DNA from: Comamonas thiooxydans
GTDB taxonomy: Bacteria > Pseudomonadota > Gammaproteobacteria > Burkholderiales > Burkholderiaceae_C
Assembly (NCBI RefSeq): GCF_000964545.1
Contig: NZ_BBVD01000002.1
Location: 186,001 to 250,000, forward strand
Reading direction: 5' to 3'
Length of the DNA stretch: 64,000 nucleotides
Shown here: positions 9,652 to 17,893 of the stretch, one piece after another
How positions within the stretch are numbered: position 1 is the stretch's first letter
How the letters are laid out: each line of letters begins with the position of its first letter
Notes under the pieces: model-generated
The model's input: the letters and a program-made list of their open reading frames with translations, nothing else
Databases searched by the model: none
Told to the model about the DNA's origin: nothing
Position numbers and translations under genes: made by a program

Positions 9652-10833
9652 ATGAATCAGGACTCCGAGGCTCTTCACGCCAAGCCAGACATCGTGCAGT
9701 TGCTCATCGTGTCCGGGACCAGGCCCGAAATCATCAAGCTGGCCCCTGTCTATCACGCACTGAAACAGACGCACTGGGCCCGCCCCATCTGGCTGCACAC
9801 CGGCCAGCATGGCGACATGGCCGCGCAAATGCTGGACTGCTTTCATATCCAGCCCGATCATGTGCTGCAAAGGCAAGGAAGCTCTCTGCTGGAATTCGCC
9901 ACAGGCTGCAGGGTTCAGCTGGAGTCCGTGCTGACGGATACGAGCTGTGAGGCAGTGATCGTGCAGGGCGACACAGAAAGCGCGTTTCAGGGTGCATTGG
10001 CCGGCTTCTATCTCAAGGTGCCCGTCGTCCATGTCGAAGCCGGCCTGCGCACCTACAACCTGCACCGACCTTTTCCGGAGGAAGGCCTGCGGCAAATGAT
10101 AGGGCGCATCGCCAGCCTGCATCTGGCCCCCACCCCGAGGGCCCAGCAGGCGCTGGAGCGCGAAAACGTGGCCAAGGAAAAGATCGAGCTCACCGGCAAC
10201 ACCGTCGTCGATGCCCAGCTCTGGGCCAGCCAGCATCACCACATCCACCGCCGCATGCAGGGCCGAGGCCATATTCTGGTGACCATGCACAGGCGAGAGA
10301 ACTGGGGCCCCGATGTAGACCATGTGTGCGAAGCCATTGCCGATATCGCGCGCGAGTTTCCCCAGATGCCGGTGCTGTTCCCGGTCCACCTCAATCCGGT
10401 GGTCAAGGAGCCGGTATACCGTCTGCTGGGCGGACTTCCCAATGTCAAGCTGACAGAGCCGCTGGATTACCTGGCCATGCAGCAGGCCCTGGCCGATGCC
10501 TGGCTGGTGCTGACCGATTCCGGCGGACTGCAGGAGGAGGCACCGACCTTCAAGGTACCTGTGCTGGTCTTGCGCGACGAGACCGAGCGTCCCGAGGTGC
10601 TGGAAGCCGGCTGCGCCGCTTTGGTTGGAGCCGACAGAAGCAGGATCGTTCAGTCCGTGCGCCACCTGATGCATGACGATGCTGCCTACCGGAGCATGCA
10701 GGCCAGCAGCAACCCGTTTGGTGACGGGACTGCAGCACAACGCACCGAGAAAAGACTGCACCAGATGCTGAGGCCTGATCACGCAGGCCTGGCACAGAAA
10801 GCCGCAGAAAGGACGCGCCATGTCCTGGCTTGA
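9652..10833 (+). CDS. wecB: UDP-N-acetylglucosamine 2-epimerase (non-hydrolysing)
   Basis: Interconverts UDP-GlcNAc and UDP-ManNAc. The 393-residue GT-B-fold protein has the family motifs GTRPEIIKLAP at the N-terminus, VQGDTES, HVEAGLRT, the substrate loop RPFPEEG, TGNTVVDA, HRRENWG and TDSGGLQEEAP. The start at 9652 has a GGGAG ribosome binding site; the frame runs back to 9631. It overlaps the glycosyltransferase gene by 14 bases, so the two are translationally linked. The order mutase, epimerase, transferase suggests that the exported glycan contains ManNAc. The family is certain; the symbol follows the enzyme class. Confidence 0.95.
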   Translation: MNQDSEALHAKPDIVQLLIVSGTRPEIIKLAPVYHALKQTHWARPIWLHTGQHGDMAAQMLDCFHIQPDHVLQRQGSSLLEFATGCRVQLESVLTDTSCEAVIVQGDTESAFQGALAGFYLKVPVVHVEAGLRTYNLHRPFPEEGLRQMIGRIASLHLAPTPRAQQALERENVAKEKIELTGNTVVDAQLWASQHHHIHRRMQGRGHILVTMHRRENWGPDVDHVCEAIADIAREFPQMPVLFPVHLNPVVKEPVYRLLGGLPNVKLTEPLDYLAMQQALADAWLVLTDSGGLQEEAPTFKVPVLVLRDETERPEVLEAGCAALVGADRSRIVQSVRHLMHDDAAYRSMQASSNPFGDGTAAQRTEKRLHQMLRPDHAGLAQKAAERTRHVLA

Positions 10834-13039
10834 CCTGTTCACCGGATATCTCTATGTCCTCAAGAGCATCGCCATCGTCATTGCGGTGGTGATCTTCATC
10901 AGCGGACTGGACGATCTGTTCATCGACCTCTTTTACTGGGGGCGGCGCACCTGGCGTGCACTGACCGTGTACTCGCGCCATGAGCAGATGAATCACAAGG
11001 CCTTGCTCGGCGTGGACGAGAAGCCGCTGGCCATCATGGTGCCCGCCTGGCAGGAGCATGGCGTGATCGGCAAGATGGCGCAGCTGGCGGCAACCACGCT
11101 GGACTATGAGAACTACCACATCTTCATCGGCACCTACCCCAACGACCCCCAGACCCACGCCGATGTGGAGCAGGTAAGAGCCCATTTCCCGAATGTGCAC
11201 AGCGTGGTCTGCGCACGCCCCGGGCCGACCAGCAAGGCCGACTGCCTCAACAACGTGCTCGATGCCATCTTCCAGTTCGAGCAGCGCTCGGGCATCGAGT
11301 TTGCAGGCTTCATCCTGCATGACTCGGAAGACGTGCTGTCCAGGTTGGAGCTGAGACTGTTCAACTTTCTCGTGGATCGCAAGGATCTGATCCAGCTGCC
11401 GGTCTACCCCCTGGAGCGGCCGCTGCGCGAGTTCACCGGCGGGCATTATCTGGACGAGTTTGCCGAGCTGCATGCCAAGGACATCGTGGTGCGCGAGGCC
11501 CTGGTGGGCCAGGTGCCCAGCGCCGGAGTCGGCACCTGCTTCAGCCGCCGCGCCATCACGGCGCTGCTGGAGATGGGCGACGGCGTGGCCTTCGACACCC
11601 AGAGCCTGACCGAGGACTACGACATCGGTTTCCGGCTCAAGCAGCTGGGCATGCGCGAGATCTTCGTGCGCTTTCCCGTGCATGACGCGGACCAGCCTGC
11701 CGATCCCGACCAGCCACGCCGACACGGGCGCAGCGCGCGTGAAGCCAGCGTCATCTGCGTGCGAGAGTTCTTCCCCGATACGCTGAATGCGGCGGTGCGA
11801 CAGAAGTCCCGCTGGATCACGGGCATCGTGATCCAGGGCTTCAAGACCCTGCGCTGGACCAATAGCGGCGTGCTGAACTATTTTCTCTGGCGCGACCGCA
11901 AGGGTGCTCTCACCAATTTCGCCAGCTTTCTGGCCATGCTGCTGGCGATGCAGCTGATTGCCATCTGGCTCTACCAGCACCTGGTACCGGACAGCTACCG
12001 GTTTCTCTCCATCTTCCAGGGCGACTGGTGGCTGTATGCACTGCTGGCTGCGAACTTCGTGCTGATGCTCAACCGCATTGCCCAGCGCATGTTCTTCGTC
12101 ACCAGCTACTACGGCATCGTCCAGGGATTGATGTCGCTTCCGCGCCTGCTATGGGGCAATTTAGTGAACTTTCTGGCCAACTGGCGGGCCATCGCCCAGG
12201 CGCTGCAGGCCAAGGATATCCGGCGCATGGCCTGGGCCAAGACCGACCATGACTTTCCCATGCTGGGAGAGGGACCCCGACTGCGCCAGCCCCTGGGACA
12301 GATACTGATCGCACAAGGTGCCCTGACAGAGAGCCAGCTGCAGGAAGCGCTGCTGCGCCCCACTCCCGGCTTGCGCCTGGGCAGTGCGCTGGTGCACAAG
12401 GACCTGATCAGCACCGCACAGCTGGCAGCTGCAGTTGCCCAGCAGGCTGGTGTTTCATGGGAATTTCTGGGAGAGCGTCTGATCCCCGACGAGATCGCGG
12501 CGCTGCTGCCTGCACATCTGGCACTGCATTACAGCGTGGTGCCGCTGCGCGAGGAGGGAGAAACACTGATCCTGGCCAGCGAGTCGGTCATAGACCCGGT
12601 CTCGCACGCAGCCCTGGAGCGCAAGCTGGAGAGGCCCGTGCGCTACCTCATTGCCCCCAAGGGAGAGGTCACGGTCGAGCTGCGGCGTCTGTATGCAAGA
12701 CAACATGGGGAGCCGGCTCGCGAACTGCTGGCCTGGGCCGTGGAGCGCAAACGCGTATCCGCCGAACAGGCGAAAGAGCTGTGGAAATTCTATGTATCGC
12801 GGCAGCTGATGCTGGGCGAAGTGCTTCAAGCCCTGGGCCGCATCGACACAGCCGTGCTGAATGCCTTGCTGCTCAGACATGAGCAAAGCGATGACAGCCT
12901 GGGCCTGTTCCTGGTGAACCAGGGGGCGTTGACGCAGGCTACGCTGGATGAAGCACTGCGACTGCAGCAACAGCTGCAGGTCACCATGGCGCAACTTTTG
13001 CGCCGCCTTGATGCCGCCCCGATCGTGTCCGTTGCTTAG
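10820..13039 (+). CDS. nfrB: NfrB-like membrane glycosyltransferase with MshEN region
   Basis: Family-2 glycosyltransferase that probably polymerises and moves a polysaccharide across the inner membrane. The 739-residue protein has an N-terminal membrane segment (about 8-35), a GT2 domain with D168 in HDSED, TED at 264-266 and QKSRW (Q328-W332, the processive-synthase QxxRW motif), and further helices at about 360-460. From 492 comes an MshEN-type region with LGQIL (492), RLGSAL (519), and additional LGEVL (665) and LGLFLV (694) repeats, as in c-di-GMP-binding MshEN domains. Length and layout match E. coli NfrB, the phage N4 adsorption protein. Overlap with the epimerase gene indicates coupling. 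c-di-GMP binding is inferred from motif similarity. Confidence 0.88.
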   Translation: MSWLDLFTGYLYVLKSIAIVIAVVIFISGLDDLFIDLFYWGRRTWRALTVYSRHEQMNHKALLGVDEKPLAIMVPAWQEHGVIGKMAQLAATTLDYENYHIFIGTYPNDPQTHADVEQVRAHFPNVHSVVCARPGPTSKADCLNNVLDAIFQFEQRSGIEFAGFILHDSEDVLSRLELRLFNFLVDRKDLIQLPVYPLERPLREFTGGHYLDEFAELHAKDIVVREALVGQVPSAGVGTCFSRRAITALLEMGDGVAFDTQSLTEDYDIGFRLKQLGMREIFVRFPVHDADQPADPDQPRRHGRSAREASVICVREFFPDTLNAAVRQKSRWITGIVIQGFKTLRWTNSGVLNYFLWRDRKGALTNFASFLAMLLAMQLIAIWLYQHLVPDSYRFLSIFQGDWWLYALLAANFVLMLNRIAQRMFFVTSYYGIVQGLMSLPRLLWGNLVNFLANWRAIAQALQAKDIRRMAWAKTDHDFPMLGEGPRLRQPLGQILIAQGALTESQLQEALLRPTPGLRLGSALVHKDLISTAQLAAAVAQQAGVSWEFLGERLIPDEIAALLPAHLALHYSVVPLREEGETLILASESVIDPVSHAALERKLERPVRYLIAPKGEVTVELRRLYARQHGEPARELLAWAVERKRVSAEQAKELWKFYVSRQLMLGEVLQALGRIDTAVLNALLLRHEQSDDSLGLFLVNQGALTQATLDEALRLQQQLQVTMAQLLRRLDAAPIVSVA

Positions 13040-13049
13040 GTGCCAATAT

Positions 13050-15800
13050 ATGAAGCTTTCTCGTCCTATTCTGGTTCTTTCCCTGGCATGCGCCACTCCA
13101 TACGATGGTCTGGCGCAGACGGTGGATCTAGGTCCGGATATCACTCCCAGACAGCGCTTTCAGATCTATCCCCGGATCGACAAGGCGTATGAGGCCATGG
13201 CGCGCGGCGATGGCCAGCGCGCCATCTCCGAGCTGCAGCAGGCTCAGCGTCTGGCACCGGACAACACCGAGATCGCCTTGCAGTTGGCCGCAGCCCATCG
13301 CCGCTTTGGCCAACCAGCACAGGCCGAAGCTGTACTGAAGGCCCAGCTTCAGCGCCACCCTGGCGATGCGCGTCTGGCCCAGGCTCTGCGCGATATGCAT
13401 CAGGGAGCCGTTCCGGCCAGACAGCCCGAGTCTCAAGCCCTGCCCGCTCCTGCGGCCAAGGCTCCACCGAAGACGCCAGGCACAGCCACGCCTTCAGCAG
13501 CGCCAGCACCGGAGCCGGCAAAGGCTGCCTCCTCGACAGCGGACACCACGCCACGCCCGCGCAAGAGCCCGGCAGCACAGGCCATGCCTGCTGGTTACGC
13601 CAAGGCCAGCCAGGCCTATGCCGCCACCGAGCGGCGTGACTTCGCCACGGCCTTGCCTCTGGCAAGGCAGGCCGTAGCTGCGGCCCCAGGGCGTCTGGAC
13701 TATCAGCGCCTGCTGGTCTACCTGCTCGTAGAGAACGGGCGCTTCGACGAGGCCGAAGCCCGGGCAACAAGGCTGGACAAGGTCAAGCAACTGCAGTCGG
13801 ACTCCGATTGGCAGATGCTGCGCACATCCATACGTCAGCGCCGCGCACTGCGTCCCTTCGAGCAGGCCTTGCAGGCACGCGAGCAAGGCGACATGGTCAA
13901 GGCCCTCAGGTATGCCGAGACCAGCGTCCGAATAGCGCCGGATGCGCTGGCTCCCCGCCTTCAGTGGCTGGGCTTGCTGCTTCAGGATGGGCAGGCAGCC
14001 CAGGCGCAGCGCGTGGCAGAGCAAGGGCTGGCACTGCAGAACGATCCAGCACTGCAGGTGCTGCTGGGTGTGGCCCTGCATGCACAGGGTCGCGGCAATG
14101 CTTCTGTACAGGCTTTCGACGCTGCACTGGCGGCCCCCCATCTGGCGCGCTCGGAACGGCAGAATTACGGCGTCATTGCCGTTGATGCGGCACTGGCCGC
14201 CGGTCAGACCGATCGGGCGCAGCGACTTGTGCAGGCGCTGGAGACGGACAGCAATGCCGACGTCAGCAGCCGCCGAGAGCAGCTCAAGGCCCTGCGCTCC
14301 CCAACCACGTCACGCAGCTACGAGCTGCCACTGCCCCTGGTCAACTGCTTCAGCGCCGGCGATGTGCCCGGCTGCGAAATCTGGCCTGGGCAGGAGGCGC
14401 CAGACCCGGCATACAAAGTCGCACATGAAGCCTATCAAGCCTACAGCGATGGGCAATATGCTTTGGCGGCAGAAAAGGCAGGGGCTGCCGTGCAGCTCAA
14501 CCCCGGACATCTACCCTACCGTCAGCTTCGCCTGCAGGCATTGCTGGCTGCAGGCCAGAAGGCGCAGGCGCTTGAAGAGGTCGATCAAACACTGCAGCTA
14601 CAGCCCGATGCAGTCGAAGTGCTGGCCTTGCGCAGTCGCCTGCGCCACGAGCAGGGCATGACCGAGGCCGCCAACGCCGACGCACGGACGGCATTGCAAA
14701 TGGGCGGCCTGTCCCTGTCCAGCGAGGTGGACCTGCTGCTTCAGCTGGGGCTGCGAGACGAGGCTGCTGCACGCTTTGCACAGGCCGTCTCGGAGCCTGA
14801 GCTGCAGCAAAGCGCCGACCCCAATCTGGCCTATCTGGCCGTCCGCGTGGGGGACGATCGCAGTGCCTTGTCCATCTTCAACCGCGCACGTGACCAGAGC
14901 CGCCTGCCGGACACGGCGCTGCGCGATGGCGCCTACGCAGCCAGCAGGCTGGCCGAGAACGAGCAGTCCATCGACTACTTCAAGCAGGCCATTGCCGCAG
15001 CACATGAAGGCAGGCTCGCCATGACGCCGCAGCAGCAATATGAGACGCGGCGTGAAGTTGCCGACCGGGACCGCTCCTGGGGCATCAACACCTTGCTGGG
15101 CTATCGGGGCATTGCCCTGGGCGCGGCAGGCGCCCAGCCCGGACTCTATGGCGACGTGGCCCAGCTCGTCAGCGAGGTGTACTGGCGCCCGCAGAAGTTC
15201 GGCGACGGCCGCTTCTGGGAGCTGTACGGCGGCGCTGCACAAACGGTCTACAGCCGCCACGATGTGCCCACGGGCGGAGAAACCACCCAGGGTGCCGTCG
15301 GTGTCCGTGCCAAGCCGCTGAGCGATCACAACCTCATACTCGCGGCCGAACGGCGCGTGCGCATCGGCTCGCTGTCCAGCAACGACTGGTTGCTGCGCAT
15401 GGGATATTCGGGCGGCATGGGCACCGACCTGCGCGTGGATGTGCCCAGCTGGAACACGTTCAATATGTACGCCGAAGTAGGTCGCTTCATTCATCGCAAG
15501 CAGAACTACGCGACGTTCGAAGCCCAAGCAGGGCGCAGTTTCCGAATGGGGGGGAGCGACTCAAGACTGGTGCTGTTTCCGCATGCAGTCCTGGGTGCTG
15601 ATTACAACTCTGAACGCACAGCCTCGGGCAAGCAAAGCTCGGTTGGCGCTGGCGTTGGTGTGAGCATGCGTTTCTGGTTCCGCGAGGACCGTGACCATGC
15701 ACCTCGCTCCTACCTCGACCTCTCCCTGCAGTATCGCGCCCGGCTTGCCGGGGACGAACGAGGGAAAGGCGTGTTTCTACGTGCCGCCTTGGTATTTTGA
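13050..15800 (+). CDS. nfrA: NfrA-like TPR / outer-membrane beta-barrel protein
   Basis: Probable outer-membrane exporter of the glycan. The 916-residue product starts with a signal peptide (MKLSRPILVLSLACA, cleavage near GLAQ), then TPR-like helical repeats interrupted by a Pro/Ala-rich linker (about residues 130-185), a second TPR set, and a C-terminal barrel region of about 270 residues ending in the aromatic RAALVF, as expected for an outer-membrane barrel. The C-terminus resembles the NfrA_C domain of the phage N4 receptor. The frame runs back to 12948, but the ATG at 13050 fits the signal peptide and lies 10 bases after the nfrB stop. The TPR-plus-barrel design parallels PelB in this same window. 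Confidence 0.85.
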   Translation: MKLSRPILVLSLACATPYDGLAQTVDLGPDITPRQRFQIYPRIDKAYEAMARGDGQRAISELQQAQRLAPDNTEIALQLAAAHRRFGQPAQAEAVLKAQLQRHPGDARLAQALRDMHQGAVPARQPESQALPAPAAKAPPKTPGTATPSAAPAPEPAKAASSTADTTPRPRKSPAAQAMPAGYAKASQAYAATERRDFATALPLARQAVAAAPGRLDYQRLLVYLLVENGRFDEAEARATRLDKVKQLQSDSDWQMLRTSIRQRRALRPFEQALQAREQGDMVKALRYAETSVRIAPDALAPRLQWLGLLLQDGQAAQAQRVAEQGLALQNDPALQVLLGVALHAQGRGNASVQAFDAALAAPHLARSERQNYGVIAVDAALAAGQTDRAQRLVQALETDSNADVSSRREQLKALRSPTTSRSYELPLPLVNCFSAGDVPGCEIWPGQEAPDPAYKVAHEAYQAYSDGQYALAAEKAGAAVQLNPGHLPYRQLRLQALLAAGQKAQALEEVDQTLQLQPDAVEVLALRSRLRHEQGMTEAANADARTALQMGGLSLSSEVDLLLQLGLRDEAAARFAQAVSEPELQQSADPNLAYLAVRVGDDRSALSIFNRARDQSRLPDTALRDGAYAASRLAENEQSIDYFKQAIAAAHEGRLAMTPQQQYETRREVADRDRSWGINTLLGYRGIALGAAGAQPGLYGDVAQLVSEVYWRPQKFGDGRFWELYGGAAQTVYSRHDVPTGGETTQGAVGVRAKPLSDHNLILAAERRVRIGSLSSNDWLLRMGYSGGMGTDLRVDVPSWNTFNMYAEVGRFIHRKQNYATFEAQAGRSFRMGGSDSRLVLFPHAVLGADYNSERTASGKQSSVGAGVGVSMRFWFREDRDHAPRSYLDLSLQYRARLAGDERGKGVFLRAALVF

Positions 15801-15902
15801 GATGGCACGCCTCTAAGACCCGAACCCATCGCCATTTCTAGAGTTTGTGGAGATGGAGTTCTTCGACATTTTTTCTTTCTGCCCTCCAGAAAGGAGGCTC
15901 TC

Positions 15903-16226
15903 ATGCACTCCCATGATCAAAGGCAGGCCACGCGCGCGCTGCTCGCGCTGGCGCTGCTGACCTGGGCCAACTGGTCCCTGGCCTCGAACGTCATGCCGCC
16001 GCCCTTGCCGCCTGGTGCCTCCCAGATCCGCATGGATATCGGCGCAGCCCCTGAAGAGCGCAAGCGCAACGAACGTGCGCATCACCACAAAGGGCATTTC
16101 AAGAAGGATTTCACACGGGATGACACGCTGGATGAACTGCCGAGCAAACCCGGCAACCCATCCCCCGGCAATCCCCCGAAGGACAAGCCCAATCCGGGTG
16201 GCCCATTCCGTGGCCAGCAGCAATAG
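15903..16226 (+). CDS. Small secreted His/Pro-rich protein of the glycan locus
   Basis: A 107-residue protein that I do not recognise. It has a signal peptide (hydrophobic ALLALALLTWANWSLA, cleavage after LAS), a basic histidine-rich stretch (RAHHHKGHFKKD) and a proline/glycine-rich tail (PGNPSPGNPPKDKPNPGG). A strong AAAGGAGG ribosome binding site precedes the ATG. It sits between the NfrA-like gene and the deacetylase-like gene on the same strand, so a periplasmic or extracellular accessory role is plausible. The composition suggests a disordered protein that could bind metal or an anionic surface; this is a guess. Confidence 0.75.
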   Translation: MHSHDQRQATRALLALALLTWANWSLASNVMPPPLPPGASQIRMDIGAAPEERKRNERAHHHKGHFKKDFTRDDTLDELPSKPGNPSPGNPPKDKPNPGGPFRGQQQ

Positions 16227-16258
16227 ACCTCACCGTGTACTGATCTCAGGAGAGTCTC

Positions 16259-17893
16259 ATGAAAACCCTAGGACGCATTCTTGGGGCATGGCTGCTAGCC
16301 ATGCTCTTTGCGAGCCCTGGCGCCTTTGCGCAAACAGGTCCGCGCACACTGATCCTTTATGACGCGCCGCCCAATACGGCCTACACCAAGCTCGGCATGG
16401 GCTATGCCATCATGCTGCGCAATCTGCTCGGACATTTCGACAGCAAGGTCGATATGCTCCCGGTGCAGAACTACACGGCAGGCAAACTCAGCGGCTACGA
16501 CGCCACGTTCTATCTGGGCTCGTATTACGACAACCCGGTGCCCGCCGCCTTCATGGCCGATGCCGCCAGCTCGAGCAAGACCATAGTCTGGTTCAAGTAC
16601 AACATCTGGCAGTTTGCCTGGGATGCGGCCTACGGCTTCCAGTCCCGCTATGGCTTCAACCTGACGGCGCTTCGCGGACTCAATGCCGCACCAACCTCAA
16701 GCAACACCACACCGGGGTTCTTCGACACCATCACCTACAAAAACCTGCCCTTTGTCAAATACTACGCATACGACAGCAGCACCGGAGCCGTGAATGCGGA
16801 TCCCGATGTGGGGCTGACGGCCATCACCGATACCACCAAGGCCCAGAACCTGGTTTCCATGTCCAATCCCAAGACCGGCGAGCAGGCGCCCTATGTGGTG
16901 AGGTCGGGCAACTTCTGGTATGTGGCGGATCTGCCGTTCAGCTATATCGGACCACGCGATCGCTATCTCGTGCTGGCAGACATGCTGCATGACATGCTGG
17001 GGGTGAACCATGCCGAAAGCCACAAGGCCATGGTCCGTCTTGAAGACGTGAGCGCATTGGTCAGTGTGGCGGCGATGAAATCGCTGACGGATTACCTCTA
17101 CCAGCAACGGATACCGTTTTCGATTGCGACCATTCCGTACTACCGCGACCCTCTTGGCGTCTATAACTCGGGAGTGCCTATGCAGGTGCCAATGTCACTG
17201 GCGACCAACCTGAAGAGAGCTCTCAACTATGCACTGGTGCGCGGCGGCGAAATCGTGATGCATGGCTACACGCACCAGTACAGCAATATGCGCAACCGCT
17301 ATACGGCCGTGAGTGGCGATGACTACGAGTTCTGGGACATTGTCAACAACAAGCCCGTACCCGAAGACTCGACCACCTGGGCGTTGGGACGCTATCGAGC
17401 AGGTCTGCTGGAGTTGTCTCTCAATGGATATCGCGCTACAGCCTGGGAAACCCCGCACTACCAGGGCTCGGCGCTGGCATCCAAGGCCACTACACAGGTC
17501 TTTGCCAAGACTTATCAGCGCGTGGTGTACTACACCGCAGACAAGCCCAATTTCACTGCATCGGTGGAGAAGGATTTTGCCGTGGGCCAGATCTTCCCCT
17601 ACCCCATACAGACCGACTACTACGGCCAGAAAGTGCTGCCGGAAAGCCTGGGAAACATCGAATACGACATCTCCCAGATCGATCCGACCTCCTTTTACAA
17701 CTACACATGGCAGGACATTCTCACCAATGCCCAGTATGTGAAGACGGTGCGTGACGGCTATGCCTCGTTCTTCTTCCACCCGTTCTGGCTGGAGCCGCAG
17801 GTTGGAACCCCTGGTCTGGCGGACTTCAAGAGCCTTGTCAGCGGCATCTCCAATCTGGGCTTCACCTGGACGGTTCCGAGTCAGCTGCCATGA
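16259..17893 (+). CDS. DUF2334 polysaccharide-deacetylase-like protein
   Basis: A 544-residue exported protein with a signal peptide cleaved near AFAQ. The C-terminal half looks like the DUF2334 branch of the polysaccharide deacetylase (NodB-like) superfamily: metal-type aspartate D263 in RLEDVS, the HxxxH pair H335/H339 in MHGYTHQY, and a later WETPHYQ motif. The N-terminal half (about 25-240) has an alpha/beta look and may bind the glycan. A good AGGAGA ribosome binding site supports the start. Placement beside the synthase and barrel genes suggests N-deacetylation of the nascent polymer in the periplasm. Activity is inferred; the superfamily assignment rests on the aspartate and paired histidines. 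Confidence 0.8.
   Translation: MKTLGRILGAWLLAMLFASPGAFAQTGPRTLILYDAPPNTAYTKLGMGYAIMLRNLLGHFDSKVDMLPVQNYTAGKLSGYDATFYLGSYYDNPVPAAFMADAASSSKTIVWFKYNIWQFAWDAAYGFQSRYGFNLTALRGLNAAPTSSNTTPGFFDTITYKNLPFVKYYAYDSSTGAVNADPDVGLTAITDTTKAQNLVSMSNPKTGEQAPYVVRSGNFWYVADLPFSYIGPRDRYLVLADMLHDMLGVNHAESHKAMVRLEDVSALVSVAAMKSLTDYLYQQRIPFSIATIPYYRDPLGVYNSGVPMQVPMSLATNLKRALNYALVRGGEIVMHGYTHQYSNMRNRYTAVSGDDYEFWDIVNNKPVPEDSTTWALGRYRAGLLELSLNGYRATAWETPHYQGSALASKATTQVFAKTYQRVVYYTADKPNFTASVEKDFAVGQIFPYPIQTDYYGQKVLPESLGNIEYDISQIDPTSFYNYTWQDILTNAQYVKTVRDGYASFFFHPFWLEPQVGTPGLADFKSLVSGISNLGFTWTVPSQLP

Noticed and set aside
9133..10842. 569-codon minus-strand frame
   Set aside because: Antisense to the mutase and 2-epimerase genes, no domain-like sequence, no ribosome binding site.
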